Source: Clostridia bacterium (GTDB taxonomy: Bacteria; Bacillota; Clostridia; Oscillospirales; Acutalibacteraceae). From it: a stretch of DNA of 64,000 nt. The notes beneath the pieces were generated by a model. That model saw only the letters and a list, made by a program, of their open reading frames with translations. It was not told where the DNA came from and did no database searches. Below are positions 61,276 through 64,000 of the stretch, one piece after another. Made by a program: the position numbers and the translations under genes. The first letter of the stretch is position 1, and the number at the start of each line of letters is the position of its first letter. The stretch spans positions 50,386 through 114,385 of the forward strand of contig JAFQJL010000007.1 of assembly GCA_017414965.1 (NCBI GenBank), read 5' to 3'.

Positions 61276-61746
61276 ATGCCTAGAAGAGGTTCTATTCAGA
61301 AACGTGATGTTCTGGCGGATCCGGTATACAATTCCAAGTTGGTGACTCGCCTTATCAACAACATTATGCTGGACGGTAAGCGCGGTGTCGCTCAGAAAAT
61401 CGTTTACGACGCGTTTGATATTATCGCTGAAAAGACCGGTAACGACGCGTTGGAGACTTTCGAGAAGGCGATGGAAAACATTATGCCGTTGCTCGAAGTC
61501 AAGGCTCGCCGCGTTGGCGGTGCGACCTACCAGGTCCCGATCGAGGTCCGTGCTGACCGCCGTGTCACGCTGGGTCTCCGTTGGTTGACCACCTATTCGC
61601 GTGCTCGTTCGGAGCGCACGATGAAAGAGCGCCTCGCTAACGAGATTCTCGACGCTCTGGCCGGCAACGGTAACGCTGCCAAGAAGCGTGAAGACACGCA
61701 CAAGATGGCCGAAGCGAACAAGGCGTTTGCGCATTTCAGATGGTAA
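61276..61746 (+). CDS. rpsG: 30S ribosomal protein S7
   Basis: A 156-residue S7, normal length, starting [20 protein letters not shown], with [18 protein letters not shown] and [20 protein letters not shown]. It organises the 3' domain of 16S rRNA. AAGGAGGGAAG precedes the ATG. Separated from rpsL by 157 bases with possible terminator, so it may be transcribed partly from its own weak promoter near 61224-61252; co-transcribed with fusA. Confidence 0.97.
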   Translation: MPRRGSIQKRDVLADPVYNSKLVTRLINNIMLDGKRGVAQKIVYDAFDIIAEKTGNDALETFEKAMENIMPLLEVKARRVGGATYQVPIEVRADRRVTLGLRWLTTYSRARSERTMKERLANEILDALAGNGNAAKKREDTHKMAEANKAFAHFRW

Positions 61747-61764
61747 TTCGAGGAGGAAACAGTT

Positions 61765-63846
61765 ATGGCACGTGACGTATCTCTGGCTATGACCAGAAAT
61801 ATCGGTATCATGGCTCACATCGATGCCGGTAAAACCACCACGACCGAACGTATCCTGTATTACACCGGCGTTAACCACAAGATCGGCGAAACCCACGAAG
61901 GTTCTGCGACGATGGACTGGATGGCGCAGGAGCAGGAGCGCGGTATCACCATCACCTCCGCTGCTACCACTTGCTATTGGAAAGATCATCGCATCAACAT
62001 CATCGACACCCCCGGCCACGTGGACTTCACAGTTGAAGTTCAGCGTTCGCTGCGCGTGCTCGACGGTTCGGTGACGGTGTTCTGCGCCAAGGGCGGTGTG
62101 GAACCCCAGTCGGAGACGGTGTGGCGTCAGGCGGACGATTACAAAGTCCCGCGTATGGCGTACGTCAATAAGATGGACATTATGGGCGCTGATTTCTTCC
62201 GTGCTGTGCAGATGATGCACGATCGTTTGAAGTGTAACGCCGTTCCGATTCAGCTTCCGATCGGCGCTGAGGATACCTTTAAGGGCCTCATCGACCTGGT
62301 CGAGATGAAAGCGGAAGTCTATTATGACGAAATGGGCAAGGATATGCGCGAGGAAGAAATTCCGGACGATATGAAAGAACTTGCCGAGAAATATCATGCC
62401 GAGCTCGTTGAGCACGTGTGTGAGTTGGATGACGAACTGATGATGATGTATCTGGAAGGCGAAGAGCCGTCCGTCGAAGATATCAAGCGCGTTATCCGTC
62501 AGGCTACCATCGATAATAAGATGGTGCCGGTTTGCTGCGGTACTTCCTACCGCAACAAGGGTGTGCAGAAGCTGCTGGATGCGGTTATCGACTATATGCC
62601 GGCCCCGACCGACGTTGAGGCCATCAAGGGTGTCAACCCGGACACCGAGGAAGAGGAAGTCCGCGAGGCGGACGACAACGGCCCGTTTGCGGCGTTGGCG
62701 TTCAAGATCGCGACCGATCCGTTTGTGGGTAAGCTGTGCTTCTTCCGCGTGTATTCCGGTAAAGTTGAAGCCGGTACCACGGTGTACAACTCCAGCAAGA
62801 AGCAGAATGAGCGCCTCGGCCGTATTCTGCAGATGCACGCAAACTCCCGTAAGGATATCGACATCGTGTATTCGGGCGATATCGCGGCGGCTGTCGGCGT
62901 GAAGTGCACCACCACCGGTAATACCCTGTGCGACGAGAAATTCCCGATCGTTTTGGAATCGATGAACTTCCCGGAGCCGGTTATCTCGGAGGCTATCGAG
63001 CCGAAGACTAAGGCCGCGCAGGAGAAAATGGGTATTGCTCTGTCCAAGTTGGCAGAAGAAGACCCGACCTTCCGCACGTATACAGACGAAGAAACCGGTC
63101 AGACCATTATTTCCGGTATGGGCGAACTCCATCTGGAGATCATTGTGGACCGCTTGCTCCGCGAGTTTAAGGTGGAAGCCAACATCGGTGCGCCGCAGGT
63201 TGCCTATAAGGAAACCATCCTCGGCAATGCCGATGTCGATGAAAAGTATGCCCGCCAGTCCGGCGGTAAGGGTCAGTACGGTCACGTTAAGATCCGTGTT
63301 GAGCCGAACGAGCCGGGTAAGGGCTACGAATTCATCAACGCCGTTGTCGGCGGTGCTATTCCGAAGGAATACATCCCGGCGGTTGACGCGGGTATTCAGG
63401 GCGCGATGCAGAGCGGTATTCTCGCCGGCTTCCCGGTCGTTGACGTAAAGGTTACCCTGTACGACGGTTCCTACCACGAGGTCGACTCCTCCGAAATGGC
63501 GTTTAAGATCGCCGGTTCTATGGCGTTCAAGAAGGCAATGGAGAAGGCGAAGGCTGTGCTGATGGAGCCGATCATGAAGGTTACGGTTATCGTGCCGGAT
63601 GAGTATATGGGCGACGTTATTGGCGATATCAACTCTCGCCGCGGTGAAATGCAGGGTATGGACGCCATTCCGGGCGGCCAACAGATCCATGCGCGTGTGC
63701 CGCTGGCGGAAATGTTCGGTTATTCGACCGACCTCCGTTCCAAGACGCAGGGCCGTGGCCAGTACGTGATGGAACCGAGCCACTACAAAGAACTTCCGAA
63801 GAGCGTTGCTGAGGCGATCATTGCCAAGCATCGCAAGGCGGACTAA
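61765..63846 (+). CDS. fusA: Elongation factor G
   Basis: A 693-residue EF-G: GTPase driving ribosomal translocation. G1 [18 protein letters not shown] (about 12-29), G2 ...[15 protein letters not shown]3 DTPGHVDF, G4 NKMD. Domains II-V follow, with [18 protein letters not shown] in domain IV. AGGAGG precedes the ATG, 18 bases after rpsG. Full length and normal. Confidence 0.97.
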   Translation: MARDVSLAMTRNIGIMAHIDAGKTTTTERILYYTGVNHKIGETHEGSATMDWMAQEQERGITITSAATTCYWKDHRINIIDTPGHVDFTVEVQRSLRVLDGSVTVFCAKGGVEPQSETVWRQADDYKVPRMAYVNKMDIMGADFFRAVQMMHDRLKCNAVPIQLPIGAEDTFKGLIDLVEMKAEVYYDEMGKDMREEEIPDDMKELAEKYHAELVEHVCELDDELMMMYLEGEEPSVEDIKRVIRQATIDNKMVPVCCGTSYRNKGVQKLLDAVIDYMPAPTDVEAIKGVNPDTEEEEVREADDNGPFAALAFKIATDPFVGKLCFFRVYSGKVEAGTTVYNSSKKQNERLGRILQMHANSRKDIDIVYSGDIAAAVGVKCTTTGNTLCDEKFPIVLESMNFPEPVISEAIEPKTKAAQEKMGIALSKLAEEDPTFRTYTDEETGQTIISGMGELHLEIIVDRLLREFKVEANIGAPQVAYKETILGNADVDEKYARQSGGKGQYGHVKIRVEPNEPGKGYEFINAVVGGAIPKEYIPAVDAGIQGAMQSGILAGFPVVDVKVTLYDGSYHEVDSSEMAFKIAGSMAFKKAMEKAKAVLMEPIMKVTVIVPDEYMGDVIGDINSRRGEMQGMDAIPGGQQIHARVPLAEMFGYSTDLRSKTQGRGQYVMEPSHYKELPKSVAEAIIAKHRKAD

Positions 63847-63870
63847 TTCTTAAAAAAAATAAAAAAACTA

Positions 63871-63899
63871 TTGCAATTCTTGCCCGAACTTGGTAGAAT
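63871..63899 (+). promoter_or_regulatory. Sigma-A promoter of tuf
   Basis: TTGCAA (63871-63876), 17-base spacer, TAGAAT (63894-63899) with extended -10 TG. Allows tuf transcription separate from fusA. Confidence 0.8.
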
Positions 63900-63954
63900 A
63901 ACAGTATACGTTATAACCCCCAAGATTTTCGGTAAATAAAGGAGGAAATTAACA

Positions 63955-64000
63955 ATGGCAAAGGCAAAATTTGACAGAAGCAAACCGCACGTAAACATCG
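63955..64000 (+). CDS. tuf: Elongation factor Tu (first 15 codons, cut by window edge)
   Basis: MAKAKFDRSKPHVNI is the standard EF-Tu N-terminus just before the first GTPase motif. AAAGGAGG lies eight bases before the ATG. Position after fusA is the usual str-operon order. The remainder is outside the window. Confidence 0.95.
   Translation, partial: MAKAKFDRSKPHVNI

Overview
The window is about 64 kb of chromosome from a spore-forming, low-branching Firmicute. It most resembles a high-GC member of the Clostridia (Oscillospirales/Ruminococcaceae type), but that placement is an inference from gene content. The evidence is sporulation genes (dpaA/dpaB, spoVAC, a GerA/SpoVAF-family protein, a cysteine-rich coat-like protein, tepA-ftsK/spoIIIE), two T-box leaders, a tandem glycine riboswitch, strong AGGAGG-type ribosome binding sites and consensus TTGACA/TATAAT promoters. 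There are no rRNA or tRNA genes, no CRISPR array, no prophage and no intact insertion sequence.

Layout. 1-3060: two ornithine-cyclodeaminase/mu-crystallin family genes, a small membrane protein, and an AT-rich divergent dehydrogenase/LysR pair that looks acquired. 3090-4200: a spoVAC-like 3' remnant, then an AT-rich patch with a short YitT gene and fused gene fragments, ending at the terminator of the intact spoVAC. 4770-12100: a membrane protein; a dpaA-dpaB-asnB operon with a SigK-like promoter; an inositol-phosphatase family gene; an orphan GerA/SpoVAF-family germination protein. 12200-16200: a DUF4190-like protein with a repeat-rich N-terminus, PcrA helicase, a possible 24-residue peptide or small RNA, and an AT-rich GNAT gene followed by palindromes. 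16200-19330: an autoregulated YtrA-type GntR/ABC transporter operon that ends in a 36-residue membrane peptide. 19400-22620: a cysteine-rich coat-like protein, a polyprenyl-phosphate sugar transferase, and a two-gene cassette (HPr-kinase-like ATPase plus CDP-alcohol phosphatidyltransferase-like protein).

22620-27290 is a T-box-controlled operon alaS-HIT-exonuclease-mscL. 27300-35300: a frameshifted YgjP-type metalloprotease, a 2-hydroxyacid dehydrogenase, a UPF0178 gene overlapping tex, a LysR/YitT divergent pair, and a HAD-DUF1015 fusion. 35340-37890: a metal-efflux operon (ArsR repressor, free HMA chaperone, P-type ATPase lacking its own HMA domain). 37900-43840: addA without an adjacent addB, and T-box-controlled thrS. 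43880-49520: a lipoprotein, tepA-ftsK, and a glycine-riboswitch-controlled alanine/glycine symporter. 49530-52920: a gltX-glnS operon. 53040-64000: rpoB-rpoC and the str genes rpsL, rpsG, fusA and the first codons of tuf.

Functionally the window mixes core information processing (RNA polymerase, ribosomal proteins, EF-G, four aminoacyl-tRNA synthetases, helicases) with late sporulation and germination (DPA synthesis, DPA channel, germination protein, coat). Candidate SigK- and SigG-type promoters sit in front of the sporulation genes. The points most worth checking are the sporulation operon containing asnB, the decayed spoVAC copy next to a foreign patch, the HprK-like/PssA-like cassette, the small ORFs, and the HAD-DUF1015 fusion.
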